A program made the position numbers and the translations under genes. A DNA stretch of 64,000 nucleotides, from NCBI RefSeq assembly GCF_008693385.1, contig NZ_CP044065.1, forward strand, positions 1,798,001 to 1,862,000. Direction: 5' to 3'. Every line of letters begins with the position of its first letter. Positions within the stretch are counted from its first letter, which is position 1. This document shows, one piece after another, positions 26,417 through 35,006 of this stretch. The stretch comes from Cupriavidus pauculus. Lineage in GTDB: Bacteria; Pseudomonadota; Gammaproteobacteria; Burkholderiales; Burkholderiaceae. The notes under the pieces are model-generated. The model was not told the DNA's origin. It searched no databases and was given only the letters and a program-made list of their open reading frames with translations.

Positions 26417-26773
26417 ATGCGATATCGACCACCGCAACCGCATGACCTGCGCAAACTCAAGCAGGATCTCAGCCGCACGGGCAAGAGCATGGCCGCGCTG
26501 TTCGGCCTCGCCGGCGACCATCAATGGAGAAAATATACGGGGGGTTCACACCCCCGTGAAATGGCGCCGCAGATGCTGTTCTTCGGCGTGGCGCAGCTGG
26601 TGCTTGCGCCCGAGGACATCGAACGCGTGTTCGCGCGCATGCGGGAGATCGGCGCCGAGGTCGAACCGGCGGGACCGCGCGAGGCGGGGCTGGCGTACGC
26701 GCCGGTTGCGGTGGGGGCCGCGGGGGAGGCTGAGGCTGAGGCCGAGGTTGAGAGCCGCAGCGAGGATGGCTGA
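26417..26773 (+). CDS. Hypothetical protein with possible helix-turn-helix
   Basis: A 118-residue soluble protein. The first 65 residues, including DLRKLKQDLSRTGKSMAALF and HQWRKYTGG, resemble a compact phage-repressor-like helix-turn-helix, and the family may be a small DNA-binding regulator. Residues 97-114 form a low-complexity Ala/Glu tail. The ATG at 26417 has AAGG upstream. It stands alone between the cassette terminator and a convergent lipoprotein gene. The function is not known, and the helix-turn-helix reading is tentative. Confidence 0.55.
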   Translation: MRYRPPQPHDLRKLKQDLSRTGKSMAALFGLAGDHQWRKYTGGSHPREMAPQMLFFGVAQLVLAPEDIERVFARMREIGAEVEPAGPREAGLAYAPVAVGAAGEAEAEAEVESRSEDG

Positions 26774-26846
26774 CGCTGCAAACCTGATAGTGCTTCGGCT
26801 TTGCTCCTCGGCTTGACTCCTCAGCATTGCTACCGGGCATGCACCC

Positions 26847-27047
26847 TCAGCACTGCCCCTTCTTCGCCTTGCCCGGCGGGCAGAACGATTCATTGCCATA
26901 CGAATCGACCCGGCAATTCCCCTTCTTCGCCTGCCCGGGCGGACATCCGGGCCCACCGCCACCGGCATCGTCGTAGGGGGCGACCACGCATCCGCCCAAC
27001 ATCATCGCACCGGCAGCCATCATCGCCGCCAACAGATATCGCATCAT
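26847..27047 (-). CDS. Small lipoprotein with duplicated CPPGxAKKGxC motif
   Basis: A 66-residue outer-membrane or periplasmic lipoprotein. The signal peptide ends in the lipobox MLGGC (Cys20). The mature part has a Gly-rich linker and two near-identical blocks, CPPGQAKKGNC (35-45) and CPPGKAKKGQC (56-66), each able to form a disulfide loop displaying two lysines. A good GGAG precedes the ATG at 27047. No known family is recognised. The paired cationic loops suggest binding to an anionic surface such as peptidoglycan or LPS, but that is speculation. Confidence 0.65.
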   Translation of the reverse strand: MMRYLLAAMMAAGAMMLGGCVVAPYDDAGGGGPGCPPGQAKKGNCRVDSYGNESFCPPGKAKKGQC

Positions 27048-27138
27048 CGTCTCCTCACCGATATGACATGGCGACGAAGCATATCGGACCCGCGTACGCG
27101 GGGATGTAACCAATGGTGAAGAACGCGCGTATGCGGCG

Positions 27139-27972
27139 TCATCCGACATCCGCGGCGGCGACGCGGCGCCCCTCCATGCATTCCCTCTCCAAGTCCCGGT
27201 TGAACGAACACTCAAAGCAACGCTCGTCCGTGCATTCGACAGGCGTCGTCGACACAAGCGATACGAAGTCATCGTCCCCGTCGAACGGCACAAAACCGTC
27301 CGGCCACGGACAGGTCAGCCGGCACAACACCCACATGGCTGTCGGCGCATCCTGATTCAATTGCCTGACGCGCACCTCCAGGGCCGAACCACATCGATCG
27401 AGCAGCCTTTCGATATCCTTCGCAAACATCCGCGGCAGATACCCGACGTAGGGGCTCTCGCCCTCGGCATCCGCGAACAGCTTGTAGCTGCACCACCGGC
27501 TCAGCGGATCCTTGATCAGCCAGAGCCGATCGCCCTCCACCAGCCGGCGCGCCGCCTCGATGCTGGCCGGTCCGGCCTCCCACAGGCCTCGCGTAAAAAA
27601 CTCGGTCACATACTCACCTGTCGGCGTCCGCTCGGGCAACGGCATCGTCTCGAGTGAGTCGGTCACCTTGATCCCCCCGGAAATCCCGAGCTCAGCCATC
27701 GCATCGGGCGCATCGAGGCCCATCCACTTCAGAAACCGCGGATAGTCGGGCCGAGACTTGCGCATCCGTCGAATCGACATATCAGGTGGGAGCTCCGGCC
27801 AATATTGCACGCGATCGACCTTGGCCTTGCATTCGAACGGCAACAGATACCCGGACCGCCACACGCCGCGCGTGTAGGAAAAGTGGTACGCGCTGCCGTC
27901 CCAGTCCAGTCGCGCCACCACCATGCGTTCGCGCGTCTCGTAACTTCGCCAGGACAGGAAAATGGTTTTCAT
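27139..27972 (-). CDS. HIRAN-like protein with Cys-rich tail
   Basis: A 277-residue cytoplasmic protein. Residues about 130-210 (GDRLWLIKDPLSRW ... YVGYLPRMFAKDIERLL) fit the HIRAN pattern, a domain that in helicases such as HLTF/Rad5 recognises DNA ends and is found alone or fused in bacteria. The first 60 residues (VARLDWDGSAYHFSYTRG) faintly recall the HipA N-terminal domain. The C-terminus carries C247, C252, C255 and C265, a possible zinc or Fe-S site. It is divergent from the HD hydrolase gene. Function is unknown. A DNA-damage or stress role is a guess from the domain. Confidence 0.6.
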   Translation of the reverse strand: MKTIFLSWRSYETRERMVVARLDWDGSAYHFSYTRGVWRSGYLLPFECKAKVDRVQYWPELPPDMSIRRMRKSRPDYPRFLKWMGLDAPDAMAELGISGGIKVTDSLETMPLPERTPTGEYVTEFFTRGLWEAGPASIEAARRLVEGDRLWLIKDPLSRWCSYKLFADAEGESPYVGYLPRMFAKDIERLLDRCGSALEVRVRQLNQDAPTAMWVLCRLTCPWPDGFVPFDGDDDFVSLVSTTPVECTDERCFECSFNRDLERECMEGRRVAAADVG

Positions 27973-28201
27973 TCGATATCTCCAATCGGAAGTGCACCGC
28001 GCCGAACCTTGGTCGCGTTGAAGAAACGCAGACCAAGATAGACAAAAGGCCCAACGATAAGAATCGCCAGGCCTTTAATTTGTGACCGCTGCTCTACGGT
28101 GTGACAGCGGTGGTGCGTACGACTTCTACGATCGGCAGGCTATCCTGGCCCAGCAGCACGCATAATTGAGGTGAGCCGAACAAACTCGCTGGAGCATACG
28201 A

Positions 28202-28681
28202 ATGGAACCGAAGAAGGGAGAAATGCTGTCGAAGATGCTGCTGCTCGTGACGCAGCAGTTCGACGGCAAGTACGACAAGGCCGGCAAGCCGTACGTGCTG
28301 CATCTGCTGAAGGTGATGCACAACGCGAAGACCGAGGATGAGGAATTGCAGTGCATCGCGCTCGGACACGACCTGCTCGAGGACACGACTACGACGCCCG
28401 TCGATCTGACGACCATGGGGTTCAGCGAACGCGTCATCACCGCGATCATGAATCTGACGAAGCGGAAGGACGAGTCCGAGGACGAGTATCTCGCGCGTGT
28501 CATGCGCTCCCGCGACTCCATCATCGTCAAGCTCGCCGATCTGCGTCACAACAGCGACATCCGCCGCCTGAAGGACCTGCGCGAGAAGGACTTCGAGCGC
28601 ATGCAGAAATACCACCGGATGTACCTGACCCTCTCCGCGGCACTGGAATCTGGAGCACCAGCACGAGTGAACCAGACCTGA
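28202..28681 (+). CDS. Small HD-domain (p)ppGpp hydrolase-like protein (MESH1/SAH type)
   Basis: A 159-residue stand-alone HD hydrolase resembling the N-terminal hydrolase domain of RelA/SpoT. Metal-site residues are visible as H34 (YVLHLLKV), H56-D57 with E60-D61 (GHDLLEDT) and D113 (VKLADLRHN). No synthetase, TGS or ACT domain is present. Such proteins remove the 3'-pyrophosphate of alarmones or act on related nucleotides. The ATG at 28202 has GGAG eight bases upstream. It complements the RelA-type synthetase at 37-39 kb, whose own HD site looks degraded. Substrate specificity is inferred. Confidence 0.8.
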   Translation: MEPKKGEMLSKMLLLVTQQFDGKYDKAGKPYVLHLLKVMHNAKTEDEELQCIALGHDLLEDTTTTPVDLTTMGFSERVITAIMNLTKRKDESEDEYLARVMRSRDSIIVKLADLRHNSDIRRLKDLREKDFERMQKYHRMYLTLSAALESGAPARVNQT

Positions 28682-28772
28682 TCGAGCGCTTGGCCGACGA
28701 GCTCGGCAAACGCCTGAGCGTGATTTTGGAAGTCTTCCGAAATGGCCGTTCGATTCGCTGACGTGCAAAAGA

Positions 28773-28808
28773 CAAAACCCGCCTGGTTTTTACACCAGGC
28801 GGGTTTTG
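28773..28808. terminator. Bidirectional intrinsic terminator (tRNA-Pro / HD hydrolase)
   Basis: A perfect 14-pair stem (28773-28786 with 28795-28808) around an 8-base loop has A/T runs at its base on both strands. It ends the minus-strand tRNA-Pro transcript just beyond the CCA, and can also stop the plus-strand HD hydrolase transcript. Confidence 0.88.
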
Positions 28809-28814
28809 AATTTC

Positions 28815-28891
<77 letters not shown>

Positions 28892-28901
28892 AAAGACAAA
28901 G

Positions 28902-28907
28902 ATTATA
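28902..28907 (-). promoter_or_regulatory. -10 box (TATAAT) of tRNA-Pro
   Basis: A perfect TATAAT on the minus strand lies 10 bases before the mature tRNA 5' end. No good -35 is visible at 16-18 bases, so the assignment rests on the -10 alone. Confidence 0.5.
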
Positions 28908-28947
28908 ACAGCAAGATTTAGCCGATGGCTAGTCACTTGCGCACGTT

Positions 28948-29382
28948 TTATCCGTGCTTCGCGATCTCTCTCAATTGTGCGAGCAGATGCTGCACCTCGA
29001 CCAGTTCGCCGCGAAGCTGGTTGATGTCCACCGTCAGTACCGCGGCCTCTTCGCGCGGGGTGCCGTCCGGTTCTTCGATCTCTTGTTGCGCTGCCGCGCC
29101 GCCGTGATGACGGACTTCGTCGAGGCGGTTGCGGGCACCGTTGATCGTGAAGCCTTGCTCGTAGAGCAGCTCGCGGATGCGGCGGATCAGCAGGACTTCG
29201 TGGTGCTGATAATAGCGGCGATTCCCGCGGCGCTTCACCGGTTTGAGCTGCGTGAACTCCTGCTCCCAATACCGCAACACATGCGGCTTGACGGCGCACA
29301 GCTCGCTCACCTCACCAATCGTGAAGTAGCGTTTCGCGGGAATCGGCGGCAGCGTGATGCGCTCGCTGGATTTGTCCGTCAT
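28948..29382 (-). CDS. MerR-family regulator downstream of ihfA
   Basis: A 144-residue MerR-type regulator. The winged helix-turn-helix (about 18-85) includes [26 protein letters not shown] and [11 protein letters not shown]-terminal coiled coil for dimerisation follows (about 110-144). No metal-binding cysteines of the metal-sensing subgroups are seen. The ATG at 29382 begins the conserved part. The frame extends 14 codons upstream. The place pheS-pheT-ihfA-merR-tRNA-Pro is conserved across beta- and gammaproteobacteria. Its target is unknown. Confidence 0.88.
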   Translation of the reverse strand: MTDKSSERITLPPIPAKRYFTIGEVSELCAVKPHVLRYWEQEFTQLKPVKRRGNRRYYQHHEVLLIRRIRELLYEQGFTINGARNRLDEVRHHGGAAAQQEIEEPDGTPREEAAVLTVDINQLRGELVEVQHLLAQLREIAKHG

Positions 29383-29549
29383 GCGATGGTCGTCTGAGTT
29401 CGGGAGGAAGATCGGTGCTGGCACGCGCGACGTCTAGACGTGCGCGTTGCACGGCACTGAAGGATACAGACTACAAATTCAGGGGGCAATCACGCGGAAG
29501 GAGGAACCCGCCGCGGCCATCGCACGGACACCGCCGTGCGATGTGGGTA

Positions 29550-29969
29550 TCAGTTCGATACCACCGCCACGCCGGCGCGTTCCTCGACGAGACCCTTGAG
29601 TTTCTGGCTCGCATGGAACGTCACCACGCGGCGCGCGGTAATCGGAATGACTTCACCGGTCTTGGGGTTGCGGCCCGGACGCTGCGGCTTGTCGCGCAGC
29701 TGGAAGTTGCCGAAGCCGGACAGCTTGACGCTGTCGCCCTGCTCCAGCGCTTCGCGAATGACGTCGAAGAAGGCTTCGACCATGTCCTTGGACTCGCGCT
29801 TGTTCAGACCGACCTGGTCGAACAGCATCTCCGCGAGTTCGGCCTTGGTCAGGGTAGGCACCTCGGTCGCGCGGGCTTCCGGCGACGCGTCATCGTGGGA
29901 GGGAGCGTGCCGGTCGCTCACCTCGCCCAGTCCTGCTGCATTCATGGAAATCGCGTCTCGGTCGTTCAT
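29550..29969 (-). CDS. ihfA: Integration host factor subunit alpha
   Basis: A DNA-bending architectural protein that forms a heterodimer with IhfB. The conserved HU/IHF fold covers about residues 38-130, from [20 protein letters not shown] through the arm [12 protein letters not shown]. An N-terminal extension of about 37 residues before the fold is typical of Ralstonia/Cupriavidus IhfA and absent from E. coli. ATG 29969 is used, with an ATG at 29945 and a GTG at 30014 as alternatives. It follows pheT by 75 bases, as in most relatives. Confidence 0.93.
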   Translation of the reverse strand: MNDRDAISMNAAGLGEVSDRHAPSHDDASPEARATEVPTLTKAELAEMLFDQVGLNKRESKDMVEAFFDVIREALEQGDSVKLSGFGNFQLRDKPQRPGRNPKTGEVIPITARRVVTFHASQKLKGLVEERAGVAVVSN

Positions 29970-30044
29970 CTTGCTGATTCTATGATCGCTCGTTGGCGTG
30001 GGCCCGATGACCACCGGTCAATGAGCCCAGCCTTCACAGGGAGT

Positions 30045-32492
30045 TCAGCCGCGCAGGCGGGCGTCGAACGCCGCGACCACCGCATCGACCATGCAGCGTA
30101 CTGCCTGATCGACAGTTTCGTCCTGAAGCGTCGCCCCAGTATCTTGCAAGGTCAGGCGGAACGCAAGGCTTTTCTCGTCCGCGCCAATGGCCGCCGAAGC
30201 CGCCTTCGGACGGAACTCGTCGAAGAGCACCAAGCTCTGGCAGTAGCGGCCCAGATCGGCCTTGTCCAGCGCCTCGCGCATGGCGTCGATCATGTCCTGC
30301 ACGCGGACGGTCTGCTTGACCACCACGGCAAGATCGCGCACCGCGGCCGGGAAGCGCGAGATCTCGGTGTACGTGGGCAGCCCAACGTCGCGCAGCGCCT
30401 GCAGGTCCAGCTCGAACACCACCGGCGCCTGCGCCAGTTCGTATTCCTGCAGCCAGCGCGGATGCAGTTCGCCCACCACGCCCACCGCCTTGCCGCCGAC
30501 GATCACGCGCGCGGCGCGGCCCGGATGCAGCGCGGGATGTGCCACGGCCTCGAAGCGCGGCACGTGCGGATGGAACAGGGTCTCCACGTCGCCCTTGACG
30601 TCGAAGAAGTCCACCGCGCGCGTCGGCACGCCCCACTGCTCCTCGAACGCGGGACCGTAGGCGATGCCCGCGGCGACCATCGGCTGGTCGTAACCGGCCA
30701 CGGTCAGCCCGCTATCCACGGCCTTCGGATCGCGGTGGAACACGCGGCCCACCTCGAACAGGCGCACACGCGCGGCCTTGCGGTTGAGGTTGTAGCGCAC
30801 CTTGTCCACGAGCCCGCCGATCAGCGTCGAACGCATCACGGCCAGCTGGCTCGCGATGGGATTGAGCAGGCGAATCGGGTTGTCGTTGGCGGCGAAGTCA
30901 CGCTCCCACTTCTCTTCGACGAACGCGAAGTTGACCACTTCCTGATAGTCACGCGCGGCAAGCGCATGACGCACGACGTGCTGCGAGCGGCGGCCTTCGT
31001 TGGTCGGACGCATCTCGTTCTCGGCGACGGGCGGCCGCGCGGGAATGCGTTCGAAGCCATAGATGCGCGCGACTTCCTCGATCAGGTCTTCCTCGATCTC
31101 GATGTCGAAGCGGTAGCTCGGCGGCGTCACCTCGAAGACTTCACCGTCGGCACCCTGCGAACGCGTAAACGGCAGATTCAGACGCTGGAACACATCGGCG
31201 ATCTCCGCCGCCGACAGCTCGATGCCGAGGATGCGCTCGGCACGCGCCACGCGCAGCGACACCGGCTTGCGTACCGGCAGGTTGACGATCTGGTCATCGA
31301 CCGGACCGGCGGCGCCGCCGCAGATCTGCAGGATGAGCGCCGTGATGCGCTCGATGTGCTCGACCGTCGTTGCGTAGTCCACGCCACGCTCGAAACGATG
31401 GCCTGCATCGGTCGAGAAGTTGTAGCGGCGCGCGCGGCCCTGAATCGCCTCGGGCCACCAGAACGCGGCCTCGAGGTAGATGTTCGTGGTGTCGAGCGTC
31501 ACCGCGGTGCTGTCGCCACCCATGATGCCGGCCAGGCTCTCGATCTCCTTGTCGTCGGCGATCACGCCCACGTTCTCGTCGACCTCCACCGTATTGCCGT
31601 TGAGCAGCTTGAGCTGTTCGCCCTTGCGGCCCCAGCGCACGTCGAGGCCGCCATGAATCTTGTCGAGGTCGAACACGTGGCTCGGACGGCCGAGCTCCAG
31701 CATCACGTAGTTCGAGATATCGACGAGCGCGGAGATGCTGCGCTGGCCCGAACGCTCGAGCCGCTGCACCATCCACGCGGGCGTGGCCGCATGCGCGTTC
31801 ACGCCGCGGATCACGCGGCCCGAGAAGCGGCCGCACAGGTCGGGCGCGGACACCTTGACCGGCAGCCGATCGTCGATCGTCACCGCCACGGGCGACATGT
31901 CGGGCAGCATCAGCGTGGCGCCGGTCAGCGCCGACACTTCGCGCGCCACGCCATGAACCGACAGGCAGTCCGCCTTGTTTGGCGTGAGCTTGATCGTGAA
32001 GATCTGATCGTCGAGGTCCAGGTACTGGCGAATATCCTGGCCCACGGGCGCGTCCTCGGGCAGCACGAGCAGGCCGCCGGCATCCTCGGACAGCTTGAGT
32101 TCGCGCGCCGAGCACAGCATGCCGTAGCTTTCCACGCCACGCAGCTTGCCAACCTTGATCTCGAACGGTGCCCCGCCCGCTTCCGCCGGCGGCAGCACGG
32201 CGCCCACCATCGCGCACGGCACCTTGATGCCGGGCTTCACGTTGGGCGCGCCGCAGACGATCTGCAGCGTCTCGCCGGTGCCGGCATCCACCTGGCACAC
32301 GTTGAGACGATCGGCATTGGGATGGCGCTCGGTGGCCAGCACATGCGCGACCACGATCTTGCTGAACGGCGGTGCGACCGGGCCCACCTCCTCCACTTCC
32401 AGCCCGGCCATGGTCAGGCTGTGCGAGAGCGCGTCGGTGGAGATTTTTTCAGGGTTCGCGAAGGTACGAAGCCAGGATTCCGAGAATTGCAT
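30045..32492 (-). CDS. pheT: Phenylalanyl-tRNA synthetase beta subunit
   Basis: The 815-residue beta chain of the (alpha-beta)2 enzyme, providing editing and tRNA binding. The N-terminal EMAP-II-like tRNA-binding domain (about 40-150, with [17 protein letters not shown]), the B3/B4 editing region, the B5 domain and the C-terminal ferredoxin-like anticodon-binding domain ([14 protein letters not shown] onwards) are all present in the usual order. Length matches the family. It starts 42 bases after pheS. Confidence 0.97.
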   Translation of the reverse strand: MQFSESWLRTFANPEKISTDALSHSLTMAGLEVEEVGPVAPPFSKIVVAHVLATERHPNADRLNVCQVDAGTGETLQIVCGAPNVKPGIKVPCAMVGAVLPPAEAGGAPFEIKVGKLRGVESYGMLCSARELKLSEDAGGLLVLPEDAPVGQDIRQYLDLDDQIFTIKLTPNKADCLSVHGVAREVSALTGATLMLPDMSPVAVTIDDRLPVKVSAPDLCGRFSGRVIRGVNAHAATPAWMVQRLERSGQRSISALVDISNYVMLELGRPSHVFDLDKIHGGLDVRWGRKGEQLKLLNGNTVEVDENVGVIADDKEIESLAGIMGGDSTAVTLDTTNIYLEAAFWWPEAIQGRARRYNFSTDAGHRFERGVDYATTVEHIERITALILQICGGAAGPVDDQIVNLPVRKPVSLRVARAERILGIELSAAEIADVFQRLNLPFTRSQGADGEVFEVTPPSYRFDIEIEEDLIEEVARIYGFERIPARPPVAENEMRPTNEGRRSQHVVRHALAARDYQEVVNFAFVEEKWERDFAANDNPIRLLNPIASQLAVMRSTLIGGLVDKVRYNLNRKAARVRLFEVGRVFHRDPKAVDSGLTVAGYDQPMVAAGIAYGPAFEEQWGVPTRAVDFFDVKGDVETLFHPHVPRFEAVAHPALHPGRAARVIVGGKAVGVVGELHPRWLQEYELAQAPVVFELDLQALRDVGLPTYTEISRFPAAVRDLAVVVKQTVRVQDMIDAMREALDKADLGRYCQSLVLFDEFRPKAASAAIGADEKSLAFRLTLQDTGATLQDETVDQAVRCMVDAVVAAFDARLRG

Positions 32493-32534
32493 GGCGCTTC
32501 TGTTCGGTAGATATCTGTGAGGTAAATGCCGGCG

Positions 32535-33566
32535 TCAGGCGAACTGACGCAGGAAACGCACGTCGCCTTCGAAGAACAGGCGCAGGTCGTTGATGCCGTA
32601 GCGCAGCATGGTCAGGCGCTCGATGCCGGAGCCGAATGCAAAGCCGATATAGCGCTCGGGATCGAGCCCCATGTTGCGCAGCACGTTCGGATGCACCTGG
32701 CCCGAGCCCGAAATCTCGAGCCACTTGCCGTTGCCGAATGCCATATCGATTTCAGCCGACGGTTCCGTGAACGGGAAATACGACGGACGGAAGCGCACCT
32801 GGATGTCGTCGCGCTCGAAGAACTTGCGCAGGAAGTCCTGATACACGCCCTTCAGGTCCGCGAAGCTGATGTTCTCGCCGATCCACAGGCCTTCCACCTG
32901 ATTGAACATCGGCGAGTGTGTGGCATCGCTATCGACGCGATACGTGCGGCCCGGGCAGATGACCTTGATCGGCGGCATAGCCTTGCCGGCGTACTTCTGC
33001 ACGTGCATGCGCGCGTAGCGGACCTGCATCGGGCTCGTATGCGTGCGCAGCAGCAGGAGCTTGCCGTCGCTGTCGCGGCCATCGATGTAGAACGTGTCCT
33101 GCATCGAACGCGCCGGATGGTTGTCCGGGTTGTTCAGCGCCGTGAAGTTCATCCAGTCGGTTTCGATCTCGGGGCCGTCGGCGACGTCGAAACCGATCGA
33201 ACCGAAGATCTGCTCGATGCGCTCCCACGTGCGCATGACCGGATGCAGGCTGCCGCGCGACACCGCGCGGCCCGGCAGCGTCACGTCGATCGCTTCCGAC
33301 GCGAGGCGGGCATTCATCAGCGCATCGGCCAGCGCCTGACGGCGCGCCTGCAGCGCGGCTTCCACCTGCTGTTTGGTCTGGTTGATGCGCGCGCCTTCGG
33401 TCTTGCGCGCTTCGGGGTCGAGCTTGCCGAGCCCCTTGAGCAGTTCGGTCAGCGCGCCGGTCTTGCCGAGGAAACGTGCTTTCTCGTTTTCGAGCGTGGC
33501 GTTGTCGTTAGCGGCTGCGAAGGCGGCCTGTGCGTCGGCGACGATTTGATCCAGATCCAGGGACAT
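32535..33566 (-). CDS. pheS: Phenylalanyl-tRNA synthetase alpha subunit
   Basis: The 343-residue catalytic alpha chain that forms Phe-adenylate and charges tRNA-Phe. An N-terminal coiled coil (about 1-85) precedes the class II core. Motif 2 is visible around [21 protein letters not shown] and motif 3 as [17 protein letters not shown]. The active-site pocket stretch [14 protein letters not shown] is intact. It is preceded by two hairpins that separate it from rplT and suggest attenuation of pheST. Confidence 0.97.
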   Translation of the reverse strand: MSLDLDQIVADAQAAFAAANDNATLENEKARFLGKTGALTELLKGLGKLDPEARKTEGARINQTKQQVEAALQARRQALADALMNARLASEAIDVTLPGRAVSRGSLHPVMRTWERIEQIFGSIGFDVADGPEIETDWMNFTALNNPDNHPARSMQDTFYIDGRDSDGKLLLLRTHTSPMQVRYARMHVQKYAGKAMPPIKVICPGRTYRVDSDATHSPMFNQVEGLWIGENISFADLKGVYQDFLRKFFERDDIQVRFRPSYFPFTEPSAEIDMAFGNGKWLEISGSGQVHPNVLRNMGLDPERYIGFAFGSGIERLTMLRYGINDLRLFFEGDVRFLRQFA

Positions 33567-33600
33567 GACGGCAAACGTGGAATATGTTGGCGCTACAAAA

Positions 33601-33631
33601 TAAAAACGGGGCTCGGTGAGGAGCCCCGTTC
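33601..33631 (-). terminator. Intrinsic terminator / candidate pheST attenuator
   Basis: On the minus strand a 10-pair stem, AACGGGGCTC/GAGCCCCGTT (33605-33614 with 33621-33630), is followed by TTTTTATTTT. It lies between rplT and pheS, inside an otherwise continuous operon, so it either ends the rplT transcript or acts as an attenuator for pheST. No Phe-rich leader peptide is seen in the 60 bases before it. Confidence 0.8.
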
Positions 33632-33658
33632 TTACGTGACCTTGCGGTCGGTGCTTGC

Positions 33659-33684
33659 CCGGCGGCGTCTAGTGACGCTGCCGG
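33659..33684 (-). promoter_or_regulatory. Upstream hairpin paired with the pheST terminator
   Basis: An 11-pair stem (33659-33669 with 33674-33684, one G-U pair) with a 4-base loop precedes the terminator by 28 bases on the transcript. It has no T-run. It may be part of an attenuator or a processing site. Confidence 0.45.
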
Positions 33685-33692
33685 AGCCGGCA

Positions 33693-34049
33693 TCAGGCAA
33701 CGGAGGCTTTCACCTGGTTGACGATGGCAGCAAAGGCAGGCTTGTCGTGAATGGCCATGTCCGACAGCACCTTGCGGTCGAGTTCGATCGAAGCCTTCTT
33801 CAGGCCGTTCATGAACACGCTGTAGGTCATGCCATGCTCGCGCGTGGCAGCGTTGATACGTGCAATCCAGAGGGCGCGGAACACGCGCTTCTTGTTGCGA
33901 CGATCGCGGTATGCGTACTGGCCAGCACGCATGACCGCCTGCTTGGCGATGCGATAGACATTATTGCGACGGCCGCGGTAACCCTTGGCAGCGTCGATGA
34001 CTTTCTTATGACGGGCCCGTGCGGTGACCCCACGTTTGACTCGAGGCAT
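33693..34049 (-). CDS. rplT: 50S ribosomal protein L20
   Basis: A 118-residue primary-binding protein of the large subunit, required for early 50S assembly. The basic N-terminal extension ([20 protein letters not shown]) and the globular domain ending in [12 protein letters not shown] are typical and full length. In E. coli L20 represses its own operon by binding the mRNA upstream of rpmI. A hairpin in the infC-rpmI gap here could serve the same purpose. The gene lies 27 bases after rpmI. Confidence 0.98.
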   Translation of the reverse strand: MPRVKRGVTARARHKKVIDAAKGYRGRRNNVYRIAKQAVMRAGQYAYRDRRNKKRVFRALWIARINAATREHGMTYSVFMNGLKKASIELDRKVLSDMAIHDKPAFAAIVNQVKASVA

Positions 34050-34076
34050 GAAGCTCTCCTTTCGTGATCGTTAGGG

Positions 34077-34274
34077 TTACGCGTACGGCATCATTGCGCG
34101 AACGGACTTCAGGTTCGTCTCATGGACGTCCTGAGTGCCACGCAGGTGACGCTTGTTCTTGGTGGTCTTCTTCGTCAGGATGTGACGCTTGAAGGCCTGG
34201 CCGCGCTTGAACGAACCGTTCGGGCGCGCCGTAAAGCGCTTGGAAGCGCTTTTCTTGGTCTTCATCTTAGGCAT
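34077..34274 (-). CDS. rpmI: 50S ribosomal protein L35
   Basis: A 65-residue, very basic ribosomal protein, complete from [14 protein letters not shown] to the C-terminus. The ATG at 34274 has GGAG eight bases upstream. The frame is open further upstream, but that part has no similarity. Gene order infC-rpmI-rplT is universal in related bacteria. Confidence 0.97.
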   Translation of the reverse strand: MPKMKTKKSASKRFTARPNGSFKRGQAFKRHILTKKTTKNKRHLRGTQDVHETNLKSVRAMMPYA

Positions 34275-34397
34275 GAAAAACTCCAGCTCTATGACATGCA
34301 TGCAGGTGGCCGGCTGACGCCAGCGCTTGTAAGACCCGCATCCACTTGTTTTTGTACGCCGGCCGGGAGGCCCGCGTACTGCTCCGCACAAAGCAAC

Positions 34398-34420
34398 ACC
34401 GGGATGCCGAGCATCCCGGT
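34398..34420 (-). promoter_or_regulatory. Hairpin in the infC-rpmI leader, candidate L20 autoregulatory element
   Basis: A perfect 10-pair stem, ACCGGGATGC/GCATCCCGGT, with a 3-base loop sits between the infC stop and the rpmI start. No T-run follows it on the minus strand, so it is not a standard terminator. A role in L20 feedback is proposed by analogy with E. coli. Confidence 0.4.
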
Positions 34421-34438
34421 CGTCGCTTCGCACAGGAA

Positions 34439-34960
34439 TTACTTCTTCTTCTTGGGGGCCAGCACCATCACCATCTGGCGGCCTTCCATCTTCGGCATCT
34501 GCTCGACCTGGCCCAACTCCTCCAGATCGCTCTTCAGCCGTTCGAGCATGCGCGCGCCGATTTCCTGGTGGGCCATTTCACGGCCGCGGAAACGCAGCGT
34601 GATCTTGGTCTTGTCCCCATCTTCCAGGAAGCGCTTCAGGTTGCGCAGCTTGACGTTGTAGTCGCCATCATCCGTGCCAGGGCGGAACTTCACTTCCTTG
34701 ACCTGGATGATCTTCTGCTTCAGCTTCGCTTCGTGCAAGCGCTTGGCTTCTTCGTACTTGAACTTGCCGTAGTCCATGATACGGGCCACGGGCGGAGCCG
34801 CATTGGGAGCGATCTCCACCAGATCCAAGTCCTTGTCCTCAGCCATGCGCAGAGCGTCCATGAACTTGACGATGCCGAGCTGTTCGTTATCAACCCCTAC
34901 CAGGCGCAACTCGGGCGCGCTGATCTCACGGTTGATGCGGTGACCTTTGTCTGTAGCGAT
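34439..34960 (-). CDS. infC: Translation initiation factor IF-3 (AUC start codon)
   Basis: IF-3 keeps ribosomal subunits apart and checks the start codon and initiator tRNA. The conserved N-terminus, [20 protein letters not shown], is encoded upstream of any ATG, and the frame begins at ATC 34960 with GAGGT eight bases before it. Use of a rare AUU/AUC-type start lets IF-3 repress its own synthesis in E. coli. The product is about 173 residues, with the linker and C-terminal domain ([18 protein letters not shown]) complete and a Lys-rich end. It follows thrS by 46 bases. A TTG at 34909 would truncate the N-domain. Confidence 0.94.
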   Translation of the reverse strand: MATDKGHRINREISAPELRLVGVDNEQLGIVKFMDALRMAEDKDLDLVEIAPNAAPPVARIMDYGKFKYEEAKRLHEAKLKQKIIQVKEVKFRPGTDDGDYNVKLRNLKRFLEDGDKTKITLRFRGREMAHQEIGARMLERLKSDLEELGQVEQMPKMEGRQMVMVLAPKKKK

Positions 34961-35006
34961 GTTGCGTTACCTCAAGAAGACAAAAAAACAAGCCGTGCTC
35001 GTCGCC

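Noticed and set aside
28046..28077. Inverted repeat AAAGGCC/GGCCTTT with 18-base loop
   Set aside because: Lies upstream of both flanking genes, has a long loop and no T-run, so it is not a convincing terminator.
29415..32510. 1,031-codon open frame on the plus strand opposite pheT and ihfA
   Set aside because: It mirrors pheT in the opposite strand and is His/Arg/Gln-rich with no domain. Long antisense frames are common at this GC content.
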